Shown here: one piece after another, positions 44,298 through 54,355 of the stretch
Numbering within the stretch: the first letter of the stretch is position 1
How the letters are laid out: every line of letters begins with the position of its first letter
Origin: JBBKWU01 sp037969035
Lineage (GTDB): Bacteria > Pseudomonadota > Alphaproteobacteria > Micavibrionales > Micavibrionaceae
NCBI GenBank assembly: GCA_037969035.1
Contig: JBBKWU010000012.1
Location: forward strand, 62,001 to 126,000
Reading direction: 5' to 3'
DNA length: 64,000 nt
Translations under genes and position numbers: made by a program
Notes under the pieces: model-generated
What the model was told of the DNA's origin: nothing
Seen by the model: the letters and a program-made list of their open reading frames with translations, nothing else
The model's database searches: none

Positions 44298-44364
44298 AAC
44301 TTGCGTCTCGCCTTTAATTTCCTTATACACAGCGTATTAATCAAACAGAAAAAATATACAGATA

Positions 44365-45699
44365 ATGAACTTCGAAGATCTAGGACTAGGTGAAGGCGTA
44401 TTAAAAGCCGTAAAAGAATGTGGCTATGAAACACCGTCAGCCATTCAGGCGCAAGCCATCCCCACAATTTTAATGACCCGCGATGTTGTTGGCCTCGCGC
44501 AGACAGGCACGGGTAAAACGGCGAGCTTTATCTTGCCGATGATTGACATTCTTGACGGTGGTCGCGCAAAGGCGCGTATGCCGCGTTCGTTGGTGCTTGA
44601 ACCAACAAGAGAGCTAGCCGCACAGGTCGCTGAAAGCTTTGATAAATACGGGAAGTACCACAATTTGAATAAAGCACTACTTGTTGGTGGTGAGTCTATG
44701 GCGGAGCAAAAGAAAATTTTGGATCGCGGCGTGGATGTTTTGATTGCAACGCCTGGACGTCTTATGGATTTGTTCGGGCAGGGCGCTGTCCTTCTTAACG
44801 ACATTAAAATTTTGGTGATTGATGAGGCGGACAGAATGCTTGATATGGGATTTATTCCCGATATCGAAAAAATTGTGTCTTACGTGCCGCCAATTCGCCA
44901 GACATTACTGTTTTCTGCGACAATGCCATCAGAAATCAAACGCATTGCGGATCAATTCTTGAGCAACCCTAAACGTATCGTCACCGCAAAAACGTCATCG
45001 CCTGCTGAAACTGTGCAGCAGTATTTGATTAATACGGTTCCCGCGAAGAAAAAAGATGTGCTGTTCGATCTGATAAAGAACGAAGATGTTAAAAACGCAT
45101 TCATTTTCTGTAACCGCAAAAAAGACGTGGATACGCTTGCCAAATGGTTGAAGCAGAAGAATTTGAATGTTGCAGCACTTCATGGTGATATGGCGCAAAG
45201 TGAGCGTACGGTTACGCTGAAGAATTTCAAAGAAAGCAAAATAGTCTTTATGGTTTGTAGCGACGTTGCGGCACGCGGACTTGATATTGCGGATGTATCC
45301 CATGTGTTTAACTTTGATGTTCCGATGAATGCTGAAGATTATATTCACCGTATTGGGCGCACAGGTCGCGCGGGTAAATCGGGTTGTTCCTATACAATAG
45401 CAACAAAGCATGATGAAAAGTTCATGGCCGCGATCGAAAAGTTGATTGGGAAGAGCATGGATTTGTACAAGGCGAGCAAAAGCGCGCCTTCTGCGCCAGC
45501 AAAACAGCAGGTTGCCAAAGTAACGGAGGCAGCTCCTGTAAAAGCATCACCTAAAAAACAAGAGACACAGAATAAGCCACAGAAAAATAATAATAAAACG
45601 CCATCGAATAATGCTAAAAAACCATATCGTGACGATGATGATAGCAACACAGACGCTGGATTTGGCGATCATATGCCCGCATTCTTTGGTAGCAAATAG
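44365..45699 (+). CDS. DEAD-box ATP-dependent RNA helicase (RhlE-like)
   Basis: A 444-residue RNA helicase with motifs in order: Q motif (ECGYETPSAIQAQAIP), motif I (AQTGTGKT), Ia (LEPTRELAAQ), II (VIDEADRML), III (FSATM), V (ARGLDI) and VI (HRIGRTGRAGKSG). After about residue 375 comes a low-complexity tail rich in Lys, Ala, Pro and Asn (KPQKNNNKTPSNNAKKPYRDD), typical of RNA-binding tails of RhlE-type enzymes. Likely roles are ribosome assembly or mRNA decay at low temperature. Confidence 0.93.
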   Translation: MNFEDLGLGEGVLKAVKECGYETPSAIQAQAIPTILMTRDVVGLAQTGTGKTASFILPMIDILDGGRAKARMPRSLVLEPTRELAAQVAESFDKYGKYHNLNKALLVGGESMAEQKKILDRGVDVLIATPGRLMDLFGQGAVLLNDIKILVIDEADRMLDMGFIPDIEKIVSYVPPIRQTLLFSATMPSEIKRIADQFLSNPKRIVTAKTSSPAETVQQYLINTVPAKKKDVLFDLIKNEDVKNAFIFCNRKKDVDTLAKWLKQKNLNVAALHGDMAQSERTVTLKNFKESKIVFMVCSDVAARGLDIADVSHVFNFDVPMNAEDYIHRIGRTGRAGKSGCSYTIATKHDEKFMAAIEKLIGKSMDLYKASKSAPSAPAKQQVAKVTEAAPVKASPKKQETQNKPQKNNNKTPSNNAKKPYRDDDDSNTDAGFGDHMPAFFGSK

Positions 45700-45807
45700 G
45701 GGATAATTATCCTCTAAGCATTAGGTTCTCTTGACTTTCATGTCTATAAAACGGAAAATTTTACGGTTCTGGGGTTCCTCCGTTTTATCAAGGTTTTGAA
45801 TTTTCCT

Positions 45808-48180
45808 ATGCCTGTTCGCGCCATTAATATTTTCATTCTGACGCTTTTTGTTGCAACGTTTGCGATGCACCCTCGTGTGGTCTCTGCTCAATTTTTGACA
45901 AGCTATCAACCCACAAATACACAACAACCCGAAGAACAACAATCACCGAGCGTTGTTGTCATTGAAGATCCTGCTGTCGTCACAAAATTCCAGCCCGTAA
46001 TCGAGCCCGCCACTTCAATAATTGAAGTTAAAAAAAATGGCGAGAAAGAGGAGCTTCCTGTTGATTTTACTGCCGATAATTTGACCCATGATGATATGGC
46101 GCAAATTATAACCGCGACGGGCAATGTTATCCTTATTCAAGGTGGACGTACTGTTAAGGCGGATCAAATTCGATATCTCATGAATGAAGATAAAGTTATA
46201 GCCAAAGGTCACGTTGTTTTGTTGGATGAAAATGGCGACACCCACATGGCCGAAGAAGCAGAACTTAATAATGCGATGAAAGAAGGCTTTGTTCTCGGTG
46301 TACAGAGCTATTTGGCACAAGGCGGGCGGTTTACCGCAGATAAAGCAGAACGTAAGCAAGGCACGGTTTTAATGACCAACGCGTCTTACACGCCGTGTGA
46401 TTGTGATACGGACAATGAAGGTAACCCAGGGTGGCAAATTAGGGCTTCTGAATTGACTTATCACGAGGATGAACACCGCGTATCCTACAAAAATGCGCGA
46501 TTCGAAATGTTTGGTGTACCTGTTTTTTGGACACCGTATCTTTCGCATCCTGATGGTCAGGTCAAACGTAAAAGCGGGCTTCTTTCTCCGATGGCGGGCT
46601 ACGATAGTGAGTTAGGTCTTATGGTACAGGAAAGCTATTACTGGGATATAGCGCCAAATAAGGATGCTACTATGGGGCTGCTTTTAACCACGCAGGAAGC
46701 CCCCGTTGCTATTGGTCAGTATAGACACCGCTTTGAAAACGCCTCACTCGTTGTTGACGGAAGCCTGACGTACTCAGGACGTACGGACAGTATTGCAGGG
46801 CTTGATGTCGCGCAAGGTAATGAAACGCGGGGGCATTTATTTTCGGAAGGTCGTTGGGATATCAATAATAAATGGAGAGCAGGGACAAATCTCCAACTCA
46901 CAACCGATGACCAGTATTTACGCCAGTATGATTTTAGCGGTGATGATGTACTTGAAAACGAGATTTATGTAGAGCGCTTTTCAGGGCGTGATTATGCCGT
47001 TGGGCGCGTGCTGGCATTTCAAGATGTGCGAATACAAGATGAACGCGTCGATCAACCAAACGTACTGCCGGAAATCATTACCAGCTTTGTTGGCGAACCA
47101 AATCAAACGCTTGGAGGTCGTTGGAAAGTTAAAGTTTCCGCTCTTGGCTTGCAGCGTGAGGGAAATGGACAGGATATGAGCCGTTTTGTCTTGGAAACGA
47201 ATTGGCAGCGGCGGCTTGAAAGTGAATACGGCTTGCTTACGACGGTGGACTTGAATTTACGTGGTGATGCCTATTACACAAGTGACCGAGAAAATAGCGG
47301 TTTGGCGGCTACAATTAATGATGGTGAAGATACGCGGGGCATAGGGCAAGCACATATTGTAAGCTCTTATCCGTTGGTTAAGCAATTCGAAAACTCACAA
47401 GTTGTTGTGGAACCCATGGCAGCATTGACGTTGGCACCTAGTATTAGCGCGCAGAGTGGATATTTTCCAAACGAAGACAGTCAAGATGTTCAAATCGATG
47501 CGAGTAACGTATTTAACCCAGATCGCTTTCCAGGCAAGGATAGAATTGAAGATGAATCTCGTGTGACATATGGCCTAAAAACTGGTTTATATGCCCATAG
47601 CGGTAGCTACATCAATGCGTTCGCGGGACAAAGTTATAGGTTTGACGATGACGACAATCCGTTTCCCGTCGGTTCTGGTTTATCTAGTCAGGAATCGGAT
47701 GTCGTGGGGCAGTTAAGTGGTGTGTACAATAATCGCTATGGTTTTAACTACAGGTTCCAATTAGACAGCGAGCAATTGGCTTCACAGCGTCATGAATTCG
47801 ATGGTTACGCTAATTGGGACAGATTGTCCTTAAATGGTCGTTATTTATATGCCAACGCCCTTGGTGGGACAGGTATAGATGATAGTCGTGAACAAGTGGA
47901 TCTATGGGCTGGTTATTTTGTGACACCAAAATGGCGCCTACGGGGGCGTAGCCTTTATGATTTGGGCGATGAACCGGGCTTGAGGAAGGCTGGATTGGGG
48001 CTGGACTATTATGGCTGTTGCATGTCATTCTCTGTCAACGCTGATCGTAGCCTTACAAGTGATGCATCGGGCGATAGCGGCACCGATATCACATTTAGGG
48101 TGGGACTAAAAAACATAGGCGAATTTGAAACATCTGGTATGAATAATATGGACGCAACAAACAATAGATCGAGCAGGTAA
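45808..48180 (+). CDS. lptD: LPS assembly protein LptD
   Basis: An outer-membrane barrel that inserts lipopolysaccharide with LptE. From the ATG at 45808 it has 790 residues (a TTG at 45796 is also in frame). The signal peptide FILTLFVATFAM ends near VVSA. The N-terminal OstA/LptA-like jellyroll spans about 85-220 (ATGNVILIQGGRTVKADQI). A cysteine pair in YTPCDCDTD and a C-terminal pair in YYGCCMSF match the disulfides needed for LptD function. The WTPYLSHPDGQVKRKSGLL segment is a family landmark. It is not next to surA or pdxA, its neighbours in many species. Confidence 0.94.
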   Translation: MPVRAINIFILTLFVATFAMHPRVVSAQFLTSYQPTNTQQPEEQQSPSVVVIEDPAVVTKFQPVIEPATSIIEVKKNGEKEELPVDFTADNLTHDDMAQIITATGNVILIQGGRTVKADQIRYLMNEDKVIAKGHVVLLDENGDTHMAEEAELNNAMKEGFVLGVQSYLAQGGRFTADKAERKQGTVLMTNASYTPCDCDTDNEGNPGWQIRASELTYHEDEHRVSYKNARFEMFGVPVFWTPYLSHPDGQVKRKSGLLSPMAGYDSELGLMVQESYYWDIAPNKDATMGLLLTTQEAPVAIGQYRHRFENASLVVDGSLTYSGRTDSIAGLDVAQGNETRGHLFSEGRWDINNKWRAGTNLQLTTDDQYLRQYDFSGDDVLENEIYVERFSGRDYAVGRVLAFQDVRIQDERVDQPNVLPEIITSFVGEPNQTLGGRWKVKVSALGLQREGNGQDMSRFVLETNWQRRLESEYGLLTTVDLNLRGDAYYTSDRENSGLAATINDGEDTRGIGQAHIVSSYPLVKQFENSQVVVEPMAALTLAPSISAQSGYFPNEDSQDVQIDASNVFNPDRFPGKDRIEDESRVTYGLKTGLYAHSGSYINAFAGQSYRFDDDDNPFPVGSGLSSQESDVVGQLSGVYNNRYGFNYRFQLDSEQLASQRHEFDGYANWDRLSLNGRYLYANALGGTGIDDSREQVDLWAGYFVTPKWRLRGRSLYDLGDEPGLRKAGLGLDYYGCCMSFSVNADRSLTSDASGDSGTDITFRVGLKNIGEFETSGMNNMDATNNRSSR

Positions 48181-48183
48181 GCG

Positions 48184-50079
48184 TTGAATTTGATTTTTGA
48201 AACAACAGAACTGCATATGTGGTTTGTCCTTATAGTGACAGGCTTCGCGATTATTTCCTTTACGAGAGAAAAATTTCCGCTTGAGGTTACGAGTGTTGCA
48301 ATGCTTACGTCATTGCTGCTCTTTGGGCAGTTTTTCCCTGTTATGGATGCGAACGGAAGAAACTTGCTTAATGCTGCGGGGTTGTTGCAGGGATTTGCCA
48401 ACCCCTCATTGATAGCTGTTTTAGCTTTGCTTGTTATGGGGCAAGCTATCATACAAACCGCCGCTTTGCGTGGCATAACGCAAATGTTTATTACATCAAA
48501 TAAGCGTCTCGCGCTGCTATCTATTTTTTGCATTATGGTCTTTGTTTTGGTGATTAGTGGATTTATGAATAATACGCCGCTTGTTATTATTGCGATTCCT
48601 ATTATTCAGGCTCTTGCTTGGTCATCAGGTCTGTCAGAGAGCAGGTTAATGCTGCCACTGAGCTATGTAGCTATTCTTGGCGGCATGACAACGCTTGTTG
48701 GTTCATCGACCAACCTTTTGGTTTCTAGTGCCATGCAGGAGCTTGGTTATGATGGAATTGGTTTCTTTGACTTTCTTGTTCCAGGAGCAATTTTGGCAGC
48801 GGTTGGTTTTTGTTATGTGATATTGATTTTGCCTAAGCTTCTGCCGGTGCGTACATCGCTCGCGAGTCAGCTTGTTGGTGATAAAAAGGAATTTATAGCT
48901 GAAATCGATGTTGCTGAATCCAGCAAACTTGTTGGCATGGAGTGTGTTGATGGGCATTTCCCGTTACTCTCTAACATTAAAATTAGACTAATTCAGCGCA
49001 TGGGACATTTGATTTTACCGCCGTTTGAGGGATACACCATCGAAGCGGGTGACATTATGATTGTTGCCGCTACGCGAGATACGCTGGCCGATGTATTGTC
49101 ACAGTACCCTGGGTTTTTGCTGTCGGATGAAGAGCAAAAGGTGATGACAAAGATCGGCGATGAAGATGAAGAGGGAGAAGATCTCGATGATGGCCCAATT
49201 GAGCTAGACGAAAAAGTGCAAGAAACGCGCATGCTTGCCGAAATTATGATTACGCCAGCCTCGCGTATGATTGATATGACTTTAGACCAAGTTGGCTTTC
49301 ACCGTCAATTCGGTTCCATTGTTTTGGGAATACAGCGCCGCGCCCGTGTGGTTCGTCGGCGTTTGGGGCGTATTCGCCTTGAACCGGGTGATGTGTTGTT
49401 AATGGCGGGATCTCAAGCTTCATTTGAAGCGATGCGTGATAATCAGGATTTGATTGTTCTTTCTGGCTCAAAGCGTGAGCTCGCGGTGCCTAAAAAAGCA
49501 CCGCTTGCGGCTTTTATCATGCTGAGCACTATTATTTTAGCGGCAACAGGCATTCTTACCATTCCTGTGGCGGCCATTACTGGTGCGGCACTTATGATTG
49601 CAACAGACTGTCTTAATGTGCGTCAAGCTACGCGCGCGATTGATCGGAAAATATTTTTACTCGTCGGTTCAATGTTGGCTCTTGGCACAGCATTGCAAGT
49701 CACTGGTGGGGCAGATTTCATTGCAGGATTAATGTTGAGTGTGCCATTTGCCAATAACTCGCTAGCTATGGTTTCGCTTCTTTTTATTGTTGTTGCCATG
49801 CTCACAAATGTTTTGAGCAACAACGCTTGCGCCATTTTGTTCACACCTATTGCGATGAATTTGGCGTTGAACTTGGGCGTAGAGCCCGCGATTTTTGCTT
49901 ATACCATTATTTTTGCCGCGAACTGTTCATTTGCTTCGCCAATCGGGTACCAAACAAACTTGCTTGTTATGGGCCCAGGCCACTATCGCTTCAGGGATTT
50001 TATCAAGGCAGGCGTGCCGCTCATCATTATAATATGGGGTGCATTCATTCTGATCGCCAAGTATTACTACGGTCTATAA
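48184..50079 (+). CDS. SLC13/DASS-family permease with two RCK-C domains
   Basis: A 631-residue inner-membrane protein with about 12 predicted helices. Two cytoplasmic TrkA-C-type domains (about residues 235-315 and 355-430: FEGYTIEAGDIMIVAATRD and GRIRLEPGDVLLMAGSQ) are inserted between the two membrane halves. Membrane motifs include GFMNNTPLVIIAIPII, TLVGSSTNLLVSSAMQ and NVLSNNACAILFTPIAMNLAL, with NCSFASPIGYQTNLLVMGPG in the second repeat. These are the paired substrate/Na motifs of the family. The substrate (dicarboxylate, sulfate or other) is unknown. The TTG start at 48184 lies 4 bases after the lptD stop, with an AGG 6 bases before it. Confidence 0.87.
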   Translation: MNLIFETTELHMWFVLIVTGFAIISFTREKFPLEVTSVAMLTSLLLFGQFFPVMDANGRNLLNAAGLLQGFANPSLIAVLALLVMGQAIIQTAALRGITQMFITSNKRLALLSIFCIMVFVLVISGFMNNTPLVIIAIPIIQALAWSSGLSESRLMLPLSYVAILGGMTTLVGSSTNLLVSSAMQELGYDGIGFFDFLVPGAILAAVGFCYVILILPKLLPVRTSLASQLVGDKKEFIAEIDVAESSKLVGMECVDGHFPLLSNIKIRLIQRMGHLILPPFEGYTIEAGDIMIVAATRDTLADVLSQYPGFLLSDEEQKVMTKIGDEDEEGEDLDDGPIELDEKVQETRMLAEIMITPASRMIDMTLDQVGFHRQFGSIVLGIQRRARVVRRRLGRIRLEPGDVLLMAGSQASFEAMRDNQDLIVLSGSKRELAVPKKAPLAAFIMLSTIILAATGILTIPVAAITGAALMIATDCLNVRQATRAIDRKIFLLVGSMLALGTALQVTGGADFIAGLMLSVPFANNSLAMVSLLFIVVAMLTNVLSNNACAILFTPIAMNLALNLGVEPAIFAYTIIFAANCSFASPIGYQTNLLVMGPGHYRFRDFIKAGVPLIIIIWGAFILIAKYYYGL

Positions 50080-50096
50080 GCGAAACAGGTTAGGGC

Positions 50097-51248
50097 TTAC
50101 TCTGTCACGAAACCTGGATCAAGGCTGATGATGTGCTTTTCGCCCTCTGCGTCATTCTTACGGAACGCCACAATTTTACCCGTCATATCACGTAGAGAAC
50201 CAGTGATGACCATTTGTAGTTCATCATAAGGAATGCCATTCATATCGTTTCTGATGCGCTCTAGATTGCCCTTGGTGAGCATGAGCGGCATAAAAATACC
50301 AACGCCCCATGTGCTTTGGTTGACATTGGCGCGCAGCTTTTCAAGAAAACCGAGAAGATCATCAAGGTGTTTGGCGTTAATTGCTGCTTGAACTTGGGTG
50401 TCGTTTTCGCCTTGTTCCAAACGGATGCCCGCCTGCATAATGCTTTTTCCTGCGATGTAGCCTTCAAAGACAATCGTTTGACGGTTTACAGGGCCACTCA
50501 TTTTTAATTTGGCACTATTTAATGGGATACCCGCGACATCAAGTTTACCGATGACAAGCTCACCATCCAAATCGGGGTATGTGTTTTTCACAGGCCAGTT
50601 TAGGGTGAGATTGCCAGAAAGGCGACTGACGGAGAGGTAATCAAGGTTTATCGTGCCTTTTAGAACTTCTATATTATGCGATTGATTACCGTCAGCTGTA
50701 ATTTTACCATTCCAGCGTGTGTCGATATTAAGCTGGTGCTGGACGCCCCATAATGCGCCGTTAATTGTTGTATTTCCTGTGCTATCCTTATTAACAAGGC
50801 CTTTGGCTTGTAGGCGAATAGCACCTTTGGATGTCATTAAATCGAGCTTCGCGTCGTTTAAAATTAAATTACGCGCGGTGATGTCATTGGATGTGGAAAG
50901 AGGATTCCACCCTGATACTTCGTATTTTATGGGGAAATTAATGTCACCTGATAGCGTAAGGCCATCAATGATAATAGGGCTGTTATGTGACAAAAACGGT
51001 AAGAAGTTTGCTATATTGCTACGAATACCTTCGATTGTGCTAAATCCCTCTTTGTCGAGATTGATATCTTCAAAAGCGATACTTGCGCCATAATACGATG
51101 TTCTTGATATTTCAGCACTTTTGAAGCCCCAATTAGCGAGCGTGCCAAGGGCTTGGTGGCTCACATACCCGCGAAAAGCATACATTCCCGAAAGAAGTAA
51201 GGCTATGAGAATGGCTCCAGATACAAAAATGCGCGTCTTGTTTTTCAT
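50097..51248 (-). CDS. AsmA/YdbH-like inner-membrane-anchored protein
   Basis: A 383-residue protein with an N-terminal anchor (residues 6-26) and a long beta-rich periplasmic part with alternating hydrophobic pattern. Recognisable pieces are SYYGASIAFEDINLDKEGF and LDGELVIGKLDVAGIPL. The C-terminal QMVITGSLRDMTGKIV is also typical. It resembles short DUF2125/AsmA-like proteins, thought to act in envelope lipid transport, but this is pattern-level evidence. It is convergent with the SLC13 gene and lies downstream of the small secreted protein on the same strand. Confidence 0.65.
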   Translation of the reverse strand: MKNKTRIFVSGAILIALLLSGMYAFRGYVSHQALGTLANWGFKSAEISRTSYYGASIAFEDINLDKEGFSTIEGIRSNIANFLPFLSHNSPIIIDGLTLSGDINFPIKYEVSGWNPLSTSNDITARNLILNDAKLDLMTSKGAIRLQAKGLVNKDSTGNTTINGALWGVQHQLNIDTRWNGKITADGNQSHNIEVLKGTINLDYLSVSRLSGNLTLNWPVKNTYPDLDGELVIGKLDVAGIPLNSAKLKMSGPVNRQTIVFEGYIAGKSIMQAGIRLEQGENDTQVQAAINAKHLDDLLGFLEKLRANVNQSTWGVGIFMPLMLTKGNLERIRNDMNGIPYDELQMVITGSLRDMTGKIVAFRKNDAEGEKHIISLDPGFVTE

Positions 51249-51312
51249 CAGACGCGCAGATTAGTCTTATTACTCACTGCTTTGCAAATAAAACTTTGCT
51301 GAAGCTACCTAA

Positions 51313-51633
51313 TTATTGTGATAGGCGGGTACAGGCATCCATTCTTTGGGTGTAGCGAGCATATTGAGCATCTGTTCGGCTAGAGTTGTTGTAAGCATCC
51401 GCCGCGGCATTACGGCAGTTTGTGCCATTAGGATCATTGCGGGTGGTGAAGTTTTGACCCCCGATGTTGAATGAACCTTTTGCTCCGCCCAAATTAAGCG
51501 TTATACCGTTTGTTCCGATTGAGTTTCCACCACCAAGATCGATATGTATGTCAATGCTTTGTGCTGCTGCTGGTGCGCCACTTAGTGCTGTTGCTGTTGC
51601 GGCGGCTGCCAAAATTCCTTTAATTGATGTCAT
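51313..51633 (-). CDS. Small secreted Gly-rich protein, unknown function
   Basis: Not recognised. It encodes 106 residues. The signal peptide MTSIKGILAAAATATALSGA ends at AAAQ (about residue 25). The mature part starts with alternating beta-strand-like repeats each carrying Gly-Gly or Gly-Ile-Thr (IDIHIDLGGGNS, ITLNLGGAKG, FNIGGQNF). It finishes with a helical part holding two cysteines (TNCRNAAADAYNNSS and RMDACTRLSQ) likely to form a disulfide. It lies 65 bases upstream of the AsmA-like gene and downstream of parE's stop side, on the same strand. Confidence 0.7.
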   Translation of the reverse strand: MTSIKGILAAAATATALSGAPAAAQSIDIHIDLGGGNSIGTNGITLNLGGAKGSFNIGGQNFTTRNDPNGTNCRNAAADAYNNSSRTDAQYARYTQRMDACTRLSQ

Positions 51634-51758
51634 TACACAGTCCTCTGTTTTAAGTTACTCTAAGGTTATACTTGGTTTTATATCAAATCGTCAAGTTTTA
51701 TTATACATAAACACAGGTTGACTGATATTGTTATGTGCGGTAAGTAACCGACTAATCT

Positions 51759-53786
51759 CTAAATATCAAGATCTTCGACAAATTCGGCATTTTCCTGAAT
51801 AAACTGGAAGCGCGCGTCGGCATTTTTGCCCATAAGACGGTCAACAAGGTCATCGATGTCCTCTTTTACATTTGGAACATCTTCATCGTCTGCGGCAATT
51901 TCAAGGGTCAAGCCAAGGGCCGTAATCGCGTCAGGAAGGCTCACGCGGATCAATGTGCGTGAGTGTGGGTTCATTGTTGTTTCTTTTAACTGTTTTGCAG
52001 GCATCTCACCAAGACCTTTAAAGCGGCTCATGTCGACCTTGGTTTTTCCTTTAAACACAGTGGCCATGAGTTCGTCTTTATGGGCGTCGTCGCGCGCATA
52101 AACGCTAGTGTTGCCGTTCACAAGGCGATAAAGCGGCGGTTGAGCAATATAAAGATTACCACTTTCAATCATCGGGCGCATGTGGGTGTAAAAGAATGTG
52201 ATCAAAAGGGCGGCAATGTGCGCGCCATCAACATCCGCATCAGTCATGACAATGATTTTTTCATAGCGCAAATTTTCAAGGTTGAATTCTTTAAGCGTAC
52301 TGCAGCCCAAGGCTTGTATGAGGTCTTGAATCTCCTGATTGCCGCGAATTTTATCTTTTGTAGCACTGACAACATTCAGAATTTTACCGCGCAGCGGTAA
52401 GATAGCCTGTGTTTCACGGTTACGCGCCTGTTTAGCTGAACCGCCCGCACTGTCGCCCTCCACGATAAAGATTTCAGTGCCATCGGCACTGTTGCGGCTG
52501 CAATCGGCAAGCTTTCCAGGTAATCTGGTTTTGCGTGTGGCGCTTTTACGAGCCATGGCTTTGTCATCGCGGCGTCTTTGACGCTCTTCTGATTTATCGA
52601 CAATTGCATCAAGAAGGTCTTTTGCTGCGTTGGTGTCACTTGAAAGCCAATGATCGAAATAGTCTTTAATGGCGGTATCAACCCAGCGCGCCACTTCGGT
52701 GTTCGCCAGTTTTTCCTTGGTTTGCCCTTGGAATTGTGGCTCACGAATAAACACAGATAGTAATACGGCCGCATCACTCATAACGTCATCGGCTGTAATG
52801 TTGGCAGCCTTTTTATTACCTGTCATTTCACCATATCCACGGAGGCCACGCGCCAGAGCACTGCGTAAGCCTTGTTCATGTGTTCCGCCTTGTGGTGTAG
52901 GGATCGTGTTACAGTAAGAGTGCGTGAAGCCTTCACCATAGACAGGCCATGCAATGGCAAACTCAACCTTGCCTGAGTTATCAGGCAAGTCAGTTTGACC
53001 CTGAAATGCGGTTGGTGTTAGGGTTTCGCGATCTTGAAGTGAGGCTTCAAGAAAATCAAGCAATCCTTTGGGAAATTTAAATTTTTCGTCTTCTTGAACT
53101 TTGCTCTCAGGTTTTATAAGTGATGCATCGCAGTGCCATGTAATTTCAACGCCACGGAAAAGGTAGGCTTTTGAACGCGCCATTTGATGTAACCATGCAG
53201 GCTTGAACTTAGCCGAGTCGCCAAATATCTCATGATCAGGCGTAAAGGTGACAAGGGTGCCTTTGTTATTGCCTTCTGATTTTGTGCTCGTCAGCTTAGA
53301 TTGTGTAATGCCGCGGCTGAAATCTTGAGAGTAGGTTTGGCCATCACGATAAACAGTCACATTCATCTCGGAAGACAGTGCATTTACAACGGAAATACCA
53401 ACACCATGTAGACCGCCCGATGTTTGGTAAGCACCGCCACCAAATTTACCGCCTGAGTGCAGTGTTGATAAAATAACTTCAAGTGCCGATTTTCCGGGGT
53501 ATTTAGGGTGCTCATCCGTTGGAATGCCGCGCCCATTATCACTGATTACAATTTTATTGCCTGGGTATAGGGCAATTCCGATTTTATTAGCATACCCCGC
53601 GACAGCCTCATCCATAGCGTTGTCGAGAATCTCACCAACCAAATGATGAAGCGCGCGTTCGTCTATGCCACCAATATACATGCCGGGGCGTTTGCGTACG
53701 GGCTCTAAGCCTTCAAGCACCTCAATATCGGAGGCGTTGTAAGTGTTAGTGCTATCTTTTGTCTTCTGTTGAAACAGGTCTGCCAT
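51759..53786 (-). CDS. parE: DNA topoisomerase IV subunit B
   Basis: The ATPase subunit of topoisomerase IV. It has 675 residues. GHKL ATPase motifs are VRKRPGMYIGG, EILDNAMDEAVAG, ISDNGRGIPTDEHP and GGKFGGGAYQTSGGLHGVG. The TOPRIM domain has IVEGDSAGGSAKQARNRE and VMTDADVDGAHIAALL. It lacks the GyrB-specific insertion, which supports ParE. It pairs with ParC encoded 40 kb away. Confidence 0.94.
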   Translation of the reverse strand: MADLFQQKTKDSTNTYNASDIEVLEGLEPVRKRPGMYIGGIDERALHHLVGEILDNAMDEAVAGYANKIGIALYPGNKIVISDNGRGIPTDEHPKYPGKSALEVILSTLHSGGKFGGGAYQTSGGLHGVGISVVNALSSEMNVTVYRDGQTYSQDFSRGITQSKLTSTKSEGNNKGTLVTFTPDHEIFGDSAKFKPAWLHQMARSKAYLFRGVEITWHCDASLIKPESKVQEDEKFKFPKGLLDFLEASLQDRETLTPTAFQGQTDLPDNSGKVEFAIAWPVYGEGFTHSYCNTIPTPQGGTHEQGLRSALARGLRGYGEMTGNKKAANITADDVMSDAAVLLSVFIREPQFQGQTKEKLANTEVARWVDTAIKDYFDHWLSSDTNAAKDLLDAIVDKSEERQRRRDDKAMARKSATRKTRLPGKLADCSRNSADGTEIFIVEGDSAGGSAKQARNRETQAILPLRGKILNVVSATKDKIRGNQEIQDLIQALGCSTLKEFNLENLRYEKIIVMTDADVDGAHIAALLITFFYTHMRPMIESGNLYIAQPPLYRLVNGNTSVYARDDAHKDELMATVFKGKTKVDMSRFKGLGEMPAKQLKETTMNPHSRTLIRVSLPDAITALGLTLEIAADDEDVPNVKEDIDDLVDRLMGKNADARFQFIQENAEFVEDLDI

Positions 53787-53896
53787 AAAATCTACTCAAT
53801 CATAAATTATGATATTAATGAATTTCCATGGATTCTGTGTATGATCCACGTTAGGATAGATAAATTAAACAATTCAAATGGAAATGCAAGAAATCA

Positions 53897-54310
53897 ATGT
53901 CAGACAAGGATACAAAACGAAATAAGATTAAAAAACCGTCGGTTTTGAAAAAGAGAACACCAAGCTTAAGGGTTCCCACTATGCCCGAAAACACAAATCA
54001 CAGAGGGGATATTTTTGGTGGTTGGTTGATGTCACAAATGGATTTGGCTGGCGCGGACAAAGCTAGGGAAGAAACAGGTTGCGAATTTGCAACAAGATTT
54101 GCAGAAACCTCATTCGAAAAACCTATTTTGGTTGGGGACGTTGTTGAATTTTACACTAACGTTGAAAAAGTGGGGAATACGTCTATTACAATTGCGCTGG
54201 ATGTTTGGGCTGTAAGACGGTTAAAACAAGAATATGTGAAGGTTGCTTCGGGGCGCTATACCTATGTTTCGATTGGTAACGACCGCCAACCGAAGCCTAT
54301 TGCCCCCTAA
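53897..54310 (+). CDS. Acyl-CoA thioesterase (YciA-like hotdog fold)
   Basis: A 137-residue hotdog-fold acyl-CoA hydrolase. A basic leader (about 25 residues) precedes the domain. Landmarks are TMPENTNHRGDIFGGWLMSQ with the catalytic Asn/Asp pattern, MDLAGADKAREETG and FEKPILVGDVVEFYTNVEKV. A closing YTYVSIGNDRQPKPI is present. YciA relatives hydrolyse a broad range of acyl-CoAs. It is divergent from parE. Confidence 0.9.
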   Translation: MSDKDTKRNKIKKPSVLKKRTPSLRVPTMPENTNHRGDIFGGWLMSQMDLAGADKAREETGCEFATRFAETSFEKPILVGDVVEFYTNVEKVGNTSITIALDVWAVRRLKQEYVKVASGRYTYVSIGNDRQPKPIAP

Positions 54311-54355
54311 GTGTGGTAGAATATAAAGTATTGTAATTAATCGTAGGGACGTAAG

